Part shown: piece by piece, positions 1-8,653 of the stretch
How positions within the stretch are numbered: the first letter of the stretch is position 1
Layout: each line of letters begins with the position of its first letter
Source of the DNA: Rubrivivax gelatinosus IL144
GTDB taxonomy: Bacteria > Pseudomonadota > Gammaproteobacteria > Burkholderiales > Burkholderiaceae_C
Direction of reading: 5' to 3'
Length of the DNA: 64,000 nt
NCBI RefSeq assembly: GCF_000284255.1
Contig: NC_017075.1
Coordinates: forward strand, 4,526,001-4,590,000
The notes under the pieces: generated by a model
What the model was told of the DNA's origin: nothing
The model's input: only the letters and a program-made list of their open reading frames with translations
The model's database searches: none
Made by a program: the position numbers and the translations under genes

Positions 1-516
1 GTGAAGGCGAAATACGGCCGCATCGACGTGCTGGTCAACAACGCCGGCATCACGCGCGACGCGCGGCTGGTGAAGATGAGCGAGGAGCAGTTCGACGCCG
101 TCATCGACGTCAACCTGCGAGGCGTCTTCCACTGCGCGCAGGCGGTGGCGCCGATCATGATCGAGCAGGGCTCGGGCGTGATCCTCAACGCCAGCAGCGT
201 CGTCGGCATCTACGGCAACTTCGGCCAGACCAATTACGCCGCGTCCAAGTTCGGCGTCATCGGCTTCACCAAGACCTGGAGCCGCGAGCTCGGCCCCAAG
301 GGCGTGCGCGTCAACGCCGTCGCCCCGGGCTTCGTCGCGACGCCGATCCTGGAGACGATCCCGGCCAAGGTGCTGGAGCACATGCGCGAGCAGGTGCCGC
401 TGCAGCGCCTGGGCCGGCCCGAGGAGATCGCCGCCGTCTACGCCTTCCTGGCCAGCGACGAGGCCAGCTATGTCAACGGTGCGGTGCTGGAAGTCTCGGG
501 CGGGATGACGGTGTAG
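1..516 (+). CDS. Short-chain dehydrogenase/reductase (FabG/PhaB-like), 5' end outside window
   Basis: This is the C-terminal two thirds of a classical SDR, probably a 3-oxoacyl-ACP or acetoacetyl-CoA reductase using NADPH in the cytoplasm. Visible are the NNAG motif near residue 13, the catalytic Ser in NASSVVG and the YxxxK pair in the stretch NYAASKFG, followed by the PGFVATP segment and the C-terminal G-G of the family. In full-length FabG proteins the NNAG motif lies near residue 85-90, so roughly 75 N-terminal residues, including the Gly-rich dinucleotide site, lie upstream of the window. The GTG at position 1 is therefore an internal codon. Whether the substrate is ACP- or CoA-linked cannot be told from this part. 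Confidence 0.88.
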   Translation: MKAKYGRIDVLVNNAGITRDARLVKMSEEQFDAVIDVNLRGVFHCAQAVAPIMIEQGSGVILNASSVVGIYGNFGQTNYAASKFGVIGFTKTWSRELGPKGVRVNAVAPGFVATPILETIPAKVLEHMREQVPLQRLGRPEEIAAVYAFLASDEASYVNGAVLEVSGGMTV

Positions 517-550
517 CGGGCTACACGCACGGTTTTCGCGCCAGCGGCGG

Positions 551-790
551 CGCGAGGCCGGCCGACGGGGCGTGTCCCTGCGTTCATGTCCCCCGCCCCG
601 GCCGGGGGCCGGGTCTCCTCCTTTACTTCACTCCGGGACACGCCCCGCCGACCGGCCCGAACCGGCTGTTGCACACCGCACGCCAGCTGCCCGACGCCTC
701 GGCGGTGCCGGCCGCGGACGCCGGGCGGCCGGATCGCGGAAGTATCAGGAGGAGGCCGGGCGCAGCCCGGCCGGGGGACATGGAGCGAGC
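551..790. repeat. Pair of facing ~45-bp imperfect inverted repeats in a 390-bp gene-free gap
   Basis: The gap between the reductase and the ribonuclease gene (517-909) holds no convincing gene. Positions 585-629 and 739-782 are imperfect reverse complements: both arms begin CATGTCCCCC, carry a G+C-rich hairpin core and end with a CTCCTCC and TACTTC block. A second shorter inverted match lies outside, with GGGGCGTGTCCC at 567-578 against its complement at 635-646. This looks like two copies of a palindromic intergenic (REP-like) element inserted face to face. It could also fold as a transcription terminator, but no U tract follows. Confidence 0.6.
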
Positions 791-909
791 CGGCTGCCCG
801 GTGTCCGTGGCCCGCCTCGGCAGCAGCAACGCCAGTGGCCAGCCGTGCACACAGGACATGACACCGATCGAAACCCGGCAATCCGGCGAGCCCGGCGCCC
901 CGGCCGCTG

Positions 910-2940
910 GTGGACAATCGCCCGGTGACTTATGCCCTGTTCGACGACGCCGGGAAATTCCACGCCGGCCGCGTGATGTCCGAAGCCGAGAGCTCGATGC
1001 AGATCGAGCTCGATTCCGGCAAACGCGTGAAGGTGAAGGCGGCCAACGTGCTGCTGCGCTTCGAGAAGCCGGCCCCGGCCGAGCTGATCGCCCAGGCGCA
1101 GGCGCTGGCGGCGGAAATCGACCTCGACCTCGCCTGGGAGTTCGCGCCGGAAGGTGAGTTCGGTTTCGCCGACCTGGCACGCGACTATTTCGAAGCCTCG
1201 GCAGGCCCCGACAAGCAGGCCGCGGCGCTGTTCCGATTGTTCGAGGCGCCGCACTACTTCCGCCGCCTCGGCAAGGGCCTGTTCCGCAAGGCGCCCGAGG
1301 AGACGGTGAAGGCGGCGCTGCTGGGCATCGAGCGCAAGAAGCAGCTCGCGGCGCAGATCGAGGCCTGGGCCGGCGAGATCGCCGCCGGCGAGTGCCCGCC
1401 GCCGGTGCGCGAGCAGCTCTACCGCATCCTCTTCAAGCCCGACAAGAACGCGCCCGAGTACAAGGCCGTCGTCGAGGCCGCCAAGCGCACCCAGCGCGCG
1501 CCGCTGGACCTGCTGAAGGACGCCGGCGCGATCGACAGCCCCTACCAGTTCCACTGGCGGCGCTTCCTGTTCGAGACCTTCCCGCAGGGCACCGGCTTCC
1601 CGGCGCTGGCCGCGCCGGCGATCAAGGACGAGCTGCCGCTGGCCGCCGTGCAGGCCTTCTCGATCGACGACTCGCAGACGACCGAGATCGACGACGCGCT
1701 GTCGATCCAGGGCCTGGGCACCGGCACCGTGGTCTTCGGCGTGCACATCGCCGCGCCGGGCCTGGCGGTGCAGCCCGAGTCGCCGGTCGACAAGGTTGCG
1801 CGCGACCGTCTGTCCACCGTCTACATGCCGGGCTGGAAGATCACGATGCTGCCCGACGAGGTCGTGCAGGCCTACACGCTGATCGAAGGCCGCGACTGCC
1901 CGGCCGTCAGCCTGTATGCGACGGTCGACGAAACGACCTTCGAGGTGCGTGCCGTCGAGACCAGGCTGGAGCGCGTGCCGATCGTCGCCAACCTGCGCCA
2001 CGACAAGCTCGACGACGTCATCACCGAGGCGACGCTGGCCGGCGAGGCGCCGGCCGACTACGCCTTCGCCGCCGAACTGGCCTTCTGCTGGCGCTTCGCG
2101 AAGGCGCTGAAGGCGGCGCGCGAAATCGTGCGCGGCAAGCCCGAGAACTTCAACCGCCCGGACTACAACTTCCGCCTCGAAGGCAACGTCGCCGAGCCGG
2201 ACGGCAGCGAGCGTGTGCAGATCACGACCCGGCAGCGCGGCGCGCCGCTGGACCTGATCGTCTCCGAAGCGATGATCCTGGCCAACAGCCGCTGGGGCGG
2301 CTGGCTGGCCGAATGCGGCGTGCCCGGCATCTACCGCAGCCAGGCCAGCCTGCTGCCGGGCATCAAGGTGCGCATGGGCACCAAGCCGGCGCCGCACGCC
2401 GGCATGGGTGTGGCGCAGTACACCTGGGCCACGTCGCCGCTGCGGCGCTACGTCGACCTCGTCAACCAGTGGCAGATCATCGCCTGCGCGCGCCACGGCC
2501 GCACCGCGGCGCTGGCGGCGCCCTTCCGGCCCAAGGACGCGTCGCTGTTCTCGATCATCTCGGGCTTCGACGCCGCCTACTCGGCCTACAACGACTTCCA
2601 GCACGGCATCGAGCGTTTCTGGACGCTGCGCTGGATCGAGCAGAACGGCGTCACCGAACTCGAGGCCGCGGTGATGAAAGGCGGGCTGGTGCGCGCGGAG
2701 ACGCTGCCGCTGGTCTTCCGCGTGCCCGGCACCGAGGACTGGCCGCGCGGCGCGCGGCTGCGTGCACGCGTCGCCGGCATCGACCTGCTGACGCTGGACC
2801 TGCACGCCTCGCTCGTCGCACGCATCGAGGACGAACCGCCCGAAGCGGTGGCCGAGGTCGACGACGAAGCCGAGGCCGTCGGCCCGCTGACGCTGGCCAT
2901 CGACGTCAACGACGCCCCTGCCGGAGATGCCGCCGCTTAA
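910..2940 (+). CDS. rnb: RNB-domain exoribonuclease (RNase II/VacB-like)
   Basis: A 676-residue cytoplasmic 3'-to-5' exoribonuclease of the RNase II superfamily, involved in RNA turnover. The RNB catalytic core starts around residue 230-260 with the Asp-rich motif TTEIDDALS, whose aspartates bind the metal ions, and continues with GWKITMLPDEV and the conserved segment TSPLRRYVDLVNQWQ near residue 505. An N-terminal region of about 200 residues precedes it, shorter than in RNase R. The start is GTG at 910; an in-frame GTG at 925 is an alternative that would remove five residues. The 3' end overlaps the TonB-like gene by 14 bp, so the two are probably cotranscribed. Confidence 0.85.
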   Translation: MDNRPVTYALFDDAGKFHAGRVMSEAESSMQIELDSGKRVKVKAANVLLRFEKPAPAELIAQAQALAAEIDLDLAWEFAPEGEFGFADLARDYFEASAGPDKQAAALFRLFEAPHYFRRLGKGLFRKAPEETVKAALLGIERKKQLAAQIEAWAGEIAAGECPPPVREQLYRILFKPDKNAPEYKAVVEAAKRTQRAPLDLLKDAGAIDSPYQFHWRRFLFETFPQGTGFPALAAPAIKDELPLAAVQAFSIDDSQTTEIDDALSIQGLGTGTVVFGVHIAAPGLAVQPESPVDKVARDRLSTVYMPGWKITMLPDEVVQAYTLIEGRDCPAVSLYATVDETTFEVRAVETRLERVPIVANLRHDKLDDVITEATLAGEAPADYAFAAELAFCWRFAKALKAAREIVRGKPENFNRPDYNFRLEGNVAEPDGSERVQITTRQRGAPLDLIVSEAMILANSRWGGWLAECGVPGIYRSQASLLPGIKVRMGTKPAPHAGMGVAQYTWATSPLRRYVDLVNQWQIIACARHGRTAALAAPFRPKDASLFSIISGFDAAYSAYNDFQHGIERFWTLRWIEQNGVTELEAAVMKGGLVRAETLPLVFRVPGTEDWPRGARLRARVAGIDLLTLDLHASLVARIEDEPPEAVAEVDDEAEAVGPLTLAIDVNDAPAGDAAA

Positions 2941-3799
2941 GTTCGACGCGCTGGCCAGGCTGTCGGCGCTGCAATGGGCGCTGCTGGCGTCCGTCGCCGT
3001 GCACGGCGTGCTGCTGACGGTGCGCTTCGTCGACCCGGAGGCCTTCAACCGCGTGTTCCGCGACACGCCGCTGGACGTCATCCTCGTCAACGCACGCTCC
3101 AACGAGGAGCCGACCGAAGCCCAGGCCATCGCCCAGGTGCGCCTGGCCGGCGGCGGCGACGCGGCGCGCGGCCGCGCGAGCTCGCCGCTGCCGCGCTCGC
3201 ACCAGACCCAGGCCGGCGACGCCGCCGACGACGCCCGCAAGCGCATCGAGGACCTGCAGGAGCAGCAGCAGCAGTTGCTGGCCCAGATGCGGCGCGAACT
3301 CGCCGCGCTGCCGCCGCCGGACCCGCGGCGCGACACCGGCAGCCCGCAGGAGCGCGAGCGCGAGGAGCACCGCCGCCAGCTGCTGCAGATGCTCGCCGAG
3401 ATCGAGAAGCGCATCAACGAAGAGAACGCGCGCCCGCGCAAGCGCTACATCAGCCCGGCGACACGCGAGGAGGTCTACGCGCTGTATTACGACCTGCTGC
3501 GCCGGCGCATCGAGGACCGCGGCACGCGCAACTTCCCCGAACGCAACGGCGTCAAGCTCTACGGCGAGCTGGTGATGAACGTCACCGTCGACGCCGCCGG
3601 GCGTGTCGTCGACACCGAGATCGTGCGCCCGAGCAGCTCGCGTGTGCTCGACCAGCAGGCGATGGCCATCGTGCGCGCCGCAGCGCCTTTCGGCCCCTTC
3701 ACCGCCGCGATGCGCCGCCAGGCCGACCAGATCGTCGTCACCTCGCGCTTCCGCTTCACGCGCGAGGAAGGCCTGGAAACGATTCCGCTCGCCCGCTGA
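2927..3799 (+). CDS. TonB-family energy transducer protein
   Basis: A 290-residue protein with a short cytoplasmic N terminus, one membrane anchor (about residues 14-32), a charged and Gln/Glu-rich probable coiled coil (about 90-165) and a TonB C-terminal domain (about 195-285) with the GRVVDTEIVRPSSS segment. TonB-type proteins pass proton-motive energy from ExbB/ExbD to outer membrane transporters; no exbB, exbD or receptor gene is nearby, so its partner is unknown. It overlaps rnb and is followed five bases later by aroE. The order rnb-tonB-aroE-mtgA suggests one operon. The Pro-rich spacer typical of TonB is weak here, and a TolA-like role is possible. Confidence 0.72.
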   Translation: MPPLKFDALARLSALQWALLASVAVHGVLLTVRFVDPEAFNRVFRDTPLDVILVNARSNEEPTEAQAIAQVRLAGGGDAARGRASSPLPRSHQTQAGDAADDARKRIEDLQEQQQQLLAQMRRELAALPPPDPRRDTGSPQEREREEHRRQLLQMLAEIEKRINEENARPRKRYISPATREEVYALYYDLLRRRIEDRGTRNFPERNGVKLYGELVMNVTVDAAGRVVDTEIVRPSSSRVLDQQAMAIVRAAAPFGPFTAAMRRQADQIVVTSRFRFTREEGLETIPLAR

Positions 3800-3813
3800 G
3801 CCCCGTGACCCGT

Positions 3814-4659
3814 ATGACCGCTCCCGATCGCTACGCTGTGCTCGGCCACCCGGTGGCGCACAGCCAGTCGCCTTTCATCCACGCCGAGTTCGCACGCCAG
3901 ACCGGCGAGGCCGTCGACTACGGCCGCGTCGAATGCCCGCTCGACGGCTTCGAGGCGACGCTGCGCGCCTTCGCCGCCGGCGGCGCCCGAGGCTGCAACG
4001 TCACCGTGCCGTTCAAGTTCGAGGCCCCGCGCCTGGCCGCCCGCGTGACGCCGCGCGCCGCGCTGGCCCAGGCGGCCAACGTGCTGCGTTTCGACGCCGA
4101 AGGCTGGAGCGCCGACAACAGCGACGGCATCGGCCTGGTGCGCGACTTGGAACTGCACGCCGGCCAGCCGGTCGCCGGCCAGCGTGTGCTGCTGATCGGC
4201 GCCGGCGGTGCCGCCGCCGGCGTGCTGGGGCCGCTGATCGAGGCACGCGCCGCCGCCGTCACCGTCGTCAACCGCACGCCCGGCCGCGCCGCGGCGCTGA
4301 TCGCACGCCACATGTTGCTGGCCGCCGAACACGGCTGCCAACTCGCCGCCGCCGGGCTGGACGCGCCGGGCACGGCTTACGACATCGTGCTCAACGCCAG
4401 CGCCAGCAGCCTGGCCGGCGCGGCGGTGCCGGTGCCGGCCTCGGTGCTCGCGCCGGGCGCACTCGCCGTCGACCTGATGTACGGGCCGGCGGCCGAGCCC
4501 TTTCTCGCCTGGGCACGCGCCGCCGGCGCACGCTCGCGCGACGGCCTGGGCATGCTCGTCGAGCAGGCGGCCGAAGCCTTCTGGTTCTGGCGCGGCGTGC
4601 GCCCCGAGACGGCGCCGGTGCTGGCCGCGCTGCGCGCGCGCGTGGAGGCCAAGGCGTGA
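3814..4659 (+). CDS. aroE: Shikimate dehydrogenase (NADP+)
   Basis: A 281-residue enzyme reducing 3-dehydroshikimate to shikimate in aromatic amino acid synthesis. The substrate-binding N-terminal part shows HPVAHSQSPFIH (residues about 11-22) with the two shikimate-contacting serines, then NVTVPFK with the catalytic lysine. The nucleotide site is the GAGGAAAGV loop and NRTPGRA marks NADP(H) preference. The C-terminal GLGMLVEQAAEAF block is also typical. ATG at 3814 fits the family N terminus; GTG at 3805 would add three residues. The stop codon overlaps the GTG start of mtgA. Confidence 0.93.
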   Translation: MTAPDRYAVLGHPVAHSQSPFIHAEFARQTGEAVDYGRVECPLDGFEATLRAFAAGGARGCNVTVPFKFEAPRLAARVTPRAALAQAANVLRFDAEGWSADNSDGIGLVRDLELHAGQPVAGQRVLLIGAGGAAAGVLGPLIEARAAAVTVVNRTPGRAAALIARHMLLAAEHGCQLAAAGLDAPGTAYDIVLNASASSLAGAAVPVPASVLAPGALAVDLMYGPAAEPFLAWARAAGARSRDGLGMLVEQAAEAFWFWRGVRPETAPVLAALRARVEAKA

Positions 4660-5372
4660 AGCGCCAGGTCTGGCGGCTGGCCGTGCTCGTCGTCGTCTGC
4701 GGCCTGGCGCTGCAGGCGTTCTTCGCGCTGCGCGTCGCCGCGATGGCCGTCTTCGATCCGCAGTCCACCGCCTTCCAGCGCAGCGAGGCCTGGCGGCTGC
4801 TCGTCGAGCAGCATCGCCTGGACTGGACGCAGGACTGGGTGCCGCGCGAGCGCCTGGGCACGGCGATCCAGCGCGCCGTCATCGCCAGCGAGGACGCCGG
4901 CTTCGCCGAACATTCCGGCGTCGAATGGGACGCGATCGAACAGGCCTGGGAGCGCAACCAGCGCGCCGAGGCGCGCTTCGAGGCCGGCCGCGCGAAGACC
5001 GCCAAGATCGTCGGCGGCTCGACGATCACCCAGCAGCTGGCCAAGAACCTGCTGCTGTCGGGCGAACGAACAGCCCTGCGCAAGGCTCAGGAGTTCGCGA
5101 TCACGATGATGCTCGAGGCCTTCCTGTCCAAGCAGCGCATCCTGGAGATCTATCTGAACAACGTCGAATGGGGCGAAGGCGTGTTCGGCGCCCAGGCCGC
5201 CGCGCGCCACTACTTCCGCGTCGACGCCCAGCGCATGTCGGCGACGCAGGCGGCGCGCCTGGCGGTCATGCTGCCGGCGCCCAAACGTTTCGAGAAGAAG
5301 CCCAACTCGGGCTACGTCGCCGGGCGCGCGCAGACCATCGTCGCGCGCATGGGCGCGGTGGAGCTGCCGTGA
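4656..5372 (+). CDS. mtgA: Monofunctional biosynthetic peptidoglycan transglycosylase
   Basis: A 238-residue inner-membrane enzyme that polymerises lipid II into glycan strands. It has one N-terminal membrane anchor (about residues 5-25) and a single GT51 domain. The catalytic glutamate lies in ASEDAGFAEH, and the other family blocks are GGSTITQQLAKNL, RKAQEFAITMMLE and EIYLNNVEWGEG. No transpeptidase domain follows, so it is monofunctional rather than a class A penicillin-binding protein. The GTG start overlaps the aroE stop by 4 bp (GTGA), and its own stop overlaps the next gene in the same way, consistent with translational coupling. Confidence 0.93.
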   Translation: MKRQVWRLAVLVVVCGLALQAFFALRVAAMAVFDPQSTAFQRSEAWRLLVEQHRLDWTQDWVPRERLGTAIQRAVIASEDAGFAEHSGVEWDAIEQAWERNQRAEARFEAGRAKTAKIVGGSTITQQLAKNLLLSGERTALRKAQEFAITMMLEAFLSKQRILEIYLNNVEWGEGVFGAQAAARHYFRVDAQRMSATQAARLAVMLPAPKRFEKKPNSGYVAGRAQTIVARMGAVELP

Positions 5373-5965
5373 GTCACCAGGCCGAGATCGCTGCCGCCGC
5401 GGCACGGTTGGTCGTCGAGGACGGCCTGGAGTACGCCGCCGCCAAACGCAAGGCGGCGCGCGACCTGGGTCGCCGCGCCGGCCGCGCCGGCGAGCTGCCG
5501 AGCAACGAGGAAGTCGAGGACGAGGTCCGCGCCTATCTGGAGCTGTTCTGCGCCGACACCCAGCCGGCCGAGCTGCGCGCGCTGCGCGAGACGGCGCGCG
5601 TCTGGATGCGCCGGCTGGCCGAGTTCCGCCCGCACCTGGCCGGCGCCACCTGGCGCGGCACCGCGACGCGGCGCTCGGCGGTGCTCATCGACCTGTACTG
5701 CGACGATTCCAAGGCCGCCGAGATCGCGCTGATCAACGCCGGCGTCGACTACGACGTCGCCAGCATCGAACGCCCGGGCGCACCCGAGACCTCGGTGCTG
5801 ATCGTCGGCAGCCGCAACGCCGAACTCGGCGAGATCGTCACGCTACAGCTCGTCGTCAACGAACACGACGCGCTGCGCGGTGCGCTGAAACCCGATGCAC
5901 GCGGGCGCAGCTGGCGCGGCGACCTGGCGGCGCTGGAGCGATTGCTGGCGGAGGACGGCGCATGA
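5369..5965 (+). CDS. Conserved protein of unknown function downstream of mtgA
   Basis: A 198-residue soluble protein that I do not recognise as a characterised family. The N-terminal half is Ala/Arg-rich and probably helical, with an acidic segment (EEVEDEVRAYLELF). The C-terminal half looks like an alpha/beta domain with RRSAVLIDLYCDDSKAAEIALIN and a SVLIVG strand, loosely suggestive of a nucleotidyltransferase-like fold. No signal peptide or membrane segment is seen. It starts at a GTG overlapping the mtgA stop and ends overlapping the next ATG, so it is almost certainly translated within the operon. The function is unknown. Confidence 0.75.
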   Translation: MSHQAEIAAAAARLVVEDGLEYAAAKRKAARDLGRRAGRAGELPSNEEVEDEVRAYLELFCADTQPAELRALRETARVWMRRLAEFRPHLAGATWRGTATRRSAVLIDLYCDDSKAAEIALINAGVDYDVASIERPGAPETSVLIVGSRNAELGEIVTLQLVVNEHDALRGALKPDARGRSWRGDLAALERLLAEDGA

Positions 5966-6456
5966 TCCGCCGCGCCTTGCTGGCCGCCGCGGTGGGCGGC
6001 GTCGGCGCCGGGCTGGCCTGGCGCTGGTTCGACGGCCGTCGGCTGGACCCCGGCGAAGAAGCGCTGTGGGCAGCGCGTTACCCGCGCCCGGACGGCAGCG
6101 AACTGGCACTGGCCGGGCTGCGCGGCCGGCCGCTGATCGTCAATTTCTGGGCGCCGTGGTGCCCGCCCTGCGTCAAGGAGATGCCGGCGCTGGACCGCTT
6201 GCAGCGCCGCCGCAGCGACGTCACCATTCTCGGAATTGCCATTGATCAAGCCGAGCCGGTGCGCCGTTTCCTGGAGCGCAGCCCGATCTCGTTCCCGATC
6301 GCGATCGCCGGTTTCGCCGGCATCGGCCTGTCCCAAGGCCTCGGCAACCCGGGCAGCGGGCTGCCGTACACGGTGCTGATGGCGCCGACCGGGCGGCAGA
6401 TCCGCCACAAGTTCGGCGAAACGACCGAAGCCGAGCTCGAGTCCTGGCTCGCCTGA
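5962..6456 (+). CDS. TlpA-like periplasmic thioredoxin-fold protein
   Basis: A 164-residue thiol-disulfide protein. The first 20 residues form an uncleaved anchor or signal sequence (two arginines, then Ala/Gly-rich). The TlpA/ResA-type domain has the active site WCPPC in NFWAPWCPPCVKEMP and a cis-proline region in SGLPYTVLMAP. Such proteins act in the periplasm in disulfide reduction or cytochrome c maturation. It is the last gene of the run starting at rnb and its ATG overlaps the preceding stop. It lacks the accessory sequence that would tell ResA, CcmG and TlpA apart. Confidence 0.85.
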   Translation: MIRRALLAAAVGGVGAGLAWRWFDGRRLDPGEEALWAARYPRPDGSELALAGLRGRPLIVNFWAPWCPPCVKEMPALDRLQRRRSDVTILGIAIDQAEPVRRFLERSPISFPIAIAGFAGIGLSQGLGNPGSGLPYTVLMAPTGRQIRHKFGETTEAELESWLA

Positions 6457-6733
6457 TCGCCACCCCGCCCGCGCGGGCTGTTTTGAGCGATCTTCGATAA
6501 TTTGCTGCCATCTGCAACCAAATTGGCGTAGAGTCCCGCCGTCTCCGCAAGGCCGCGGGCTCCGCCCCGACGCCCCAAGCGCCTTGCAGATCTGGAAAAT
6601 AGGCATCAGAAGCGCGCCGATCGACCAGAGATATTGACCGGCCGCAGCCAGCCGGGCCCGACACGGGTTCAGGCTACGCCGCTCACCCAAGTTTCAGTGC
6701 GGGACACCCCCGCCCCGTCAGAAGAGGACCGAC
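6457..6733. other. Gap upstream of accB; control region with no gene seen
   Basis: A 277-bp gap whose first half (6480-6540) is noticeably more AT-rich than its surroundings, as expected of a promoter region for accBC. No pair of boxes with acceptable spacing stands out, so no promoter is called. No open frame here has coding character. Confidence 0.4.
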
Positions 6734-7186
6734 ATGGACCTGAGAAAGCTCAAGACGCTCATCGACCTCGTTTCCGAGTCGAACATTTCCGAACTCGAGA
6801 TCACCGAAGCCGAGGGCAAGGTCCGCATCGTCAAGGGTGGTGTCGCGACGGTCGCGATGGCGCCGATGGTCGCCGCCGCGCCGGTCGCCGCGCCGGCCCC
6901 GGCCGCCGCCGCGCCGGCCGCCGCCGAACCGGCAGCGCCGGCCGAGCCCGAAGGCAAGGTCATCAAGTCGCCGATGGTCGGCACCTTCTACCGTGCCTCC
7001 AGCCCGGGCGCCAAGCCCTTCGCCGACGTCGGCCAGCAGATCAAGGAAGGCGAGCCGGTCTGCATCATCGAGGCGATGAAGATCATGAACGAGATCGAAG
7101 CCGACTGCTCGGGCCGCATCCTGCGCATCCTGTGCGAGAACGGCCAGCCGGTCGAGTTCGGCCAGCCGCTGTTCATCGTCGAGTAA
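6734..7186 (+). CDS. accB: Biotin carboxyl carrier protein of acetyl-CoA carboxylase
   Basis: A 150-residue carrier whose biotinylated lysine shuttles carboxyl groups between AccC and AccAD in malonyl-CoA formation, the first step of fatty acid synthesis. The C-terminal biotinyl domain (about 72-150) has the canonical [10 protein letters not shown] motif with Lys as the biotin site, and the N-terminal region is joined by an Ala/Pro-rich linker (about 38-70). ATG at 6734 is preceded by a purine-rich GAGGACCGAC sequence. accC follows after 11 bp. Confidence 0.96.
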   Translation: MDLRKLKTLIDLVSESNISELEITEAEGKVRIVKGGVATVAMAPMVAAAPVAAPAPAAAAPAAAEPAAPAEPEGKVIKSPMVGTFYRASSPGAKPFADVGQQIKEGEPVCIIEAMKIMNEIEADCSGRILRILCENGQPVEFGQPLFIVE

Positions 7187-7197
7187 GCGCGACCGCC

Positions 7198-8547
7198 GTG
7201 TTCAAGAAGATCCTCATTGCGAACCGGGGCGAGATCGCCCTGCGCATCCAGCGGGCCTGTCGCGAGATGGGCATCAAGTCGGTCGTCGTCTATTCCGAAG
7301 CCGACCGCGAGGCCAAGTACGTCAAGCTCGCCGACGAGGCGGTCTGCATCGGCCCGGCGCCGTCGGCGCAGAGCTACCTCAACATGCCGGCGATCATCTC
7401 GACGGCCGAGGTCACCGACGCCGAGGCGATCCACCCCGGCTACGGCTTCCTGAGCGAGAACGCCGACTTCGCCGAACGTGTCGAGAAGAGCGGCTTCGTC
7501 TTCATCGGGCCGACGCCCGAGGCGATCCGCATGATGGGCGACAAGGTGTCGGCCAAGCAGGCGATGATCAGGAACGGCGTGCCCTGCGTGCCCGGCACCG
7601 AGGGCGCGCTGCCCGAGGACCCGAAGGAGATCATCCGCCAGGCGCGTGCCATCGGCTACCCGGTGATCATCAAGGCCGCCGGCGGCGGCGGCGGCCGCGG
7701 CATGCGTGTCGTGCACACCGAGGCGGCGCTGCTGAACGCCGTGCAGACGACGCGCACCGAAGCCGGTGCCGCCTTCGGCAACCCGGCCGTCTACATGGAG
7801 AAGTTCCTGGAGAACCCACGCCACGTGGAGATCCAGATCCTCGCCGACAACTACCGCAACGCGGTGTGGCTCGGCGAGCGCGACTGCTCGATGCAGCGCC
7901 GCCACCAGAAGGTCATCGAGGAAGCGCCGGCGCCGAACATCCCGCGGCGCATCGTCGAACGCGTCGGCGAACGCTGCGCGGCCGCCTGCAAGAAGATCGG
8001 CTACCGCGGCGCCGGCACCTTCGAGTTCCTCTACGAGAACGGCGAGTTCTATTTCATCGAGATGAACACGCGGGTGCAGGTCGAGCACCCGGTGACCGAA
8101 CTCGTGACCGGCATCGACATCGTGCAGATGCAGATCCGCATCGCCGCCGGCGAGAAGCTGCCTTTCGCGCAGCGCAACATCCAGCTGCGCGGCCACGCGA
8201 TCGAGTGCCGGATCAACGCCGAGGACGCCTACAAGTTCACGCCGTCGCCGGGCCGGATCACGACCTGGCACCCGCCGGGCGGCCCCGGCGTGCGCGTCGA
8301 CTCGCATGCCTACGCCAACTACTACGTGCCGCCGAACTACGACTCGATGATCGGCAAGGTCATCGTGCACGGCGACACGCGCGAGCAGGCGCTGGCCCGC
8401 ATGCGCAGCGCGCTCAGCGAGACGGTGATCGAAGGCATCCAGACCAACGTCCCGCTGCACCGCGAGCTGATGCTGGACGCCAAGTTCATCGAAGGCGGCA
8501 CCAGCATCCATTACCTCGAGGGTTGGCTAGCCCAACATAAGAGATGA
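7198..8547 (+). CDS. accC: Biotin carboxylase subunit of acetyl-CoA carboxylase
   Basis: A 449-residue ATP-grasp enzyme that carboxylates biotin on AccB using bicarbonate. Visible are the N-terminal [15 protein letters not shown] block, the glycine-rich ATP loop [11 protein letters not shown] (about residue 160-170), the HVEIQILAD segment, the [12 protein letters not shown] motif and the catalytic-face [14 protein letters not shown] motif. The length matches the bacterial family. GTG at 7198 aligns with the usual [11 protein letters not shown] start. It lies 11 bp after accB and forms the conserved accBC operon. A repeat-like hairpin region separates it from prmA. Confidence 0.97.
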   Translation: MFKKILIANRGEIALRIQRACREMGIKSVVVYSEADREAKYVKLADEAVCIGPAPSAQSYLNMPAIISTAEVTDAEAIHPGYGFLSENADFAERVEKSGFVFIGPTPEAIRMMGDKVSAKQAMIRNGVPCVPGTEGALPEDPKEIIRQARAIGYPVIIKAAGGGGGRGMRVVHTEAALLNAVQTTRTEAGAAFGNPAVYMEKFLENPRHVEIQILADNYRNAVWLGERDCSMQRRHQKVIEEAPAPNIPRRIVERVGERCAAACKKIGYRGAGTFEFLYENGEFYFIEMNTRVQVEHPVTELVTGIDIVQMQIRIAAGEKLPFAQRNIQLRGHAIECRINAEDAYKFTPSPGRITTWHPPGGPGVRVDSHAYANYYVPPNYDSMIGKVIVHGDTREQALARMRSALSETVIEGIQTNVPLHRELMLDAKFIEGGTSIHYLEGWLAQHKR

Positions 8548-8571
8548 CGGGTCCGACGCCGCCATCAAGCG

Positions 8572-8650
8572 GCCGCCGCGGAGCCGGCTCTGCCGGGCCG
8601 CTGGCGGCGCCCCCCTCGGGGGGGAGCGCCGAAGGCGCTACGGGGAGGGA
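8572..8650. repeat. G+C-rich palindromic intergenic element between accC and prmA
   Basis: The accC-prmA gap carries nested inverted repeats. A GGCGC and CCCCC arm at about 8606-8615 faces a GGGGG and GCGCC arm at about 8618-8630. A smaller GCGCC-GAA-GGCGC hairpin follows at 8626-8638, and a GCCGG-rich arm lies upstream (8583-8600). The arrangement resembles the dispersed REP-like elements of Burkholderiales intergenic regions. No second close copy is seen in this window. It may stabilise or terminate accBC mRNA. Confidence 0.5.
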
Positions 8651-8653
8651 CTC

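Noticed and set aside
745..3441. Long open frame on the minus strand opposite rnb and tonB (898 codons)
   Set aside because: It has no recognisable domain and runs antisense to two well-supported genes; long antisense frames are expected at this G+C content.
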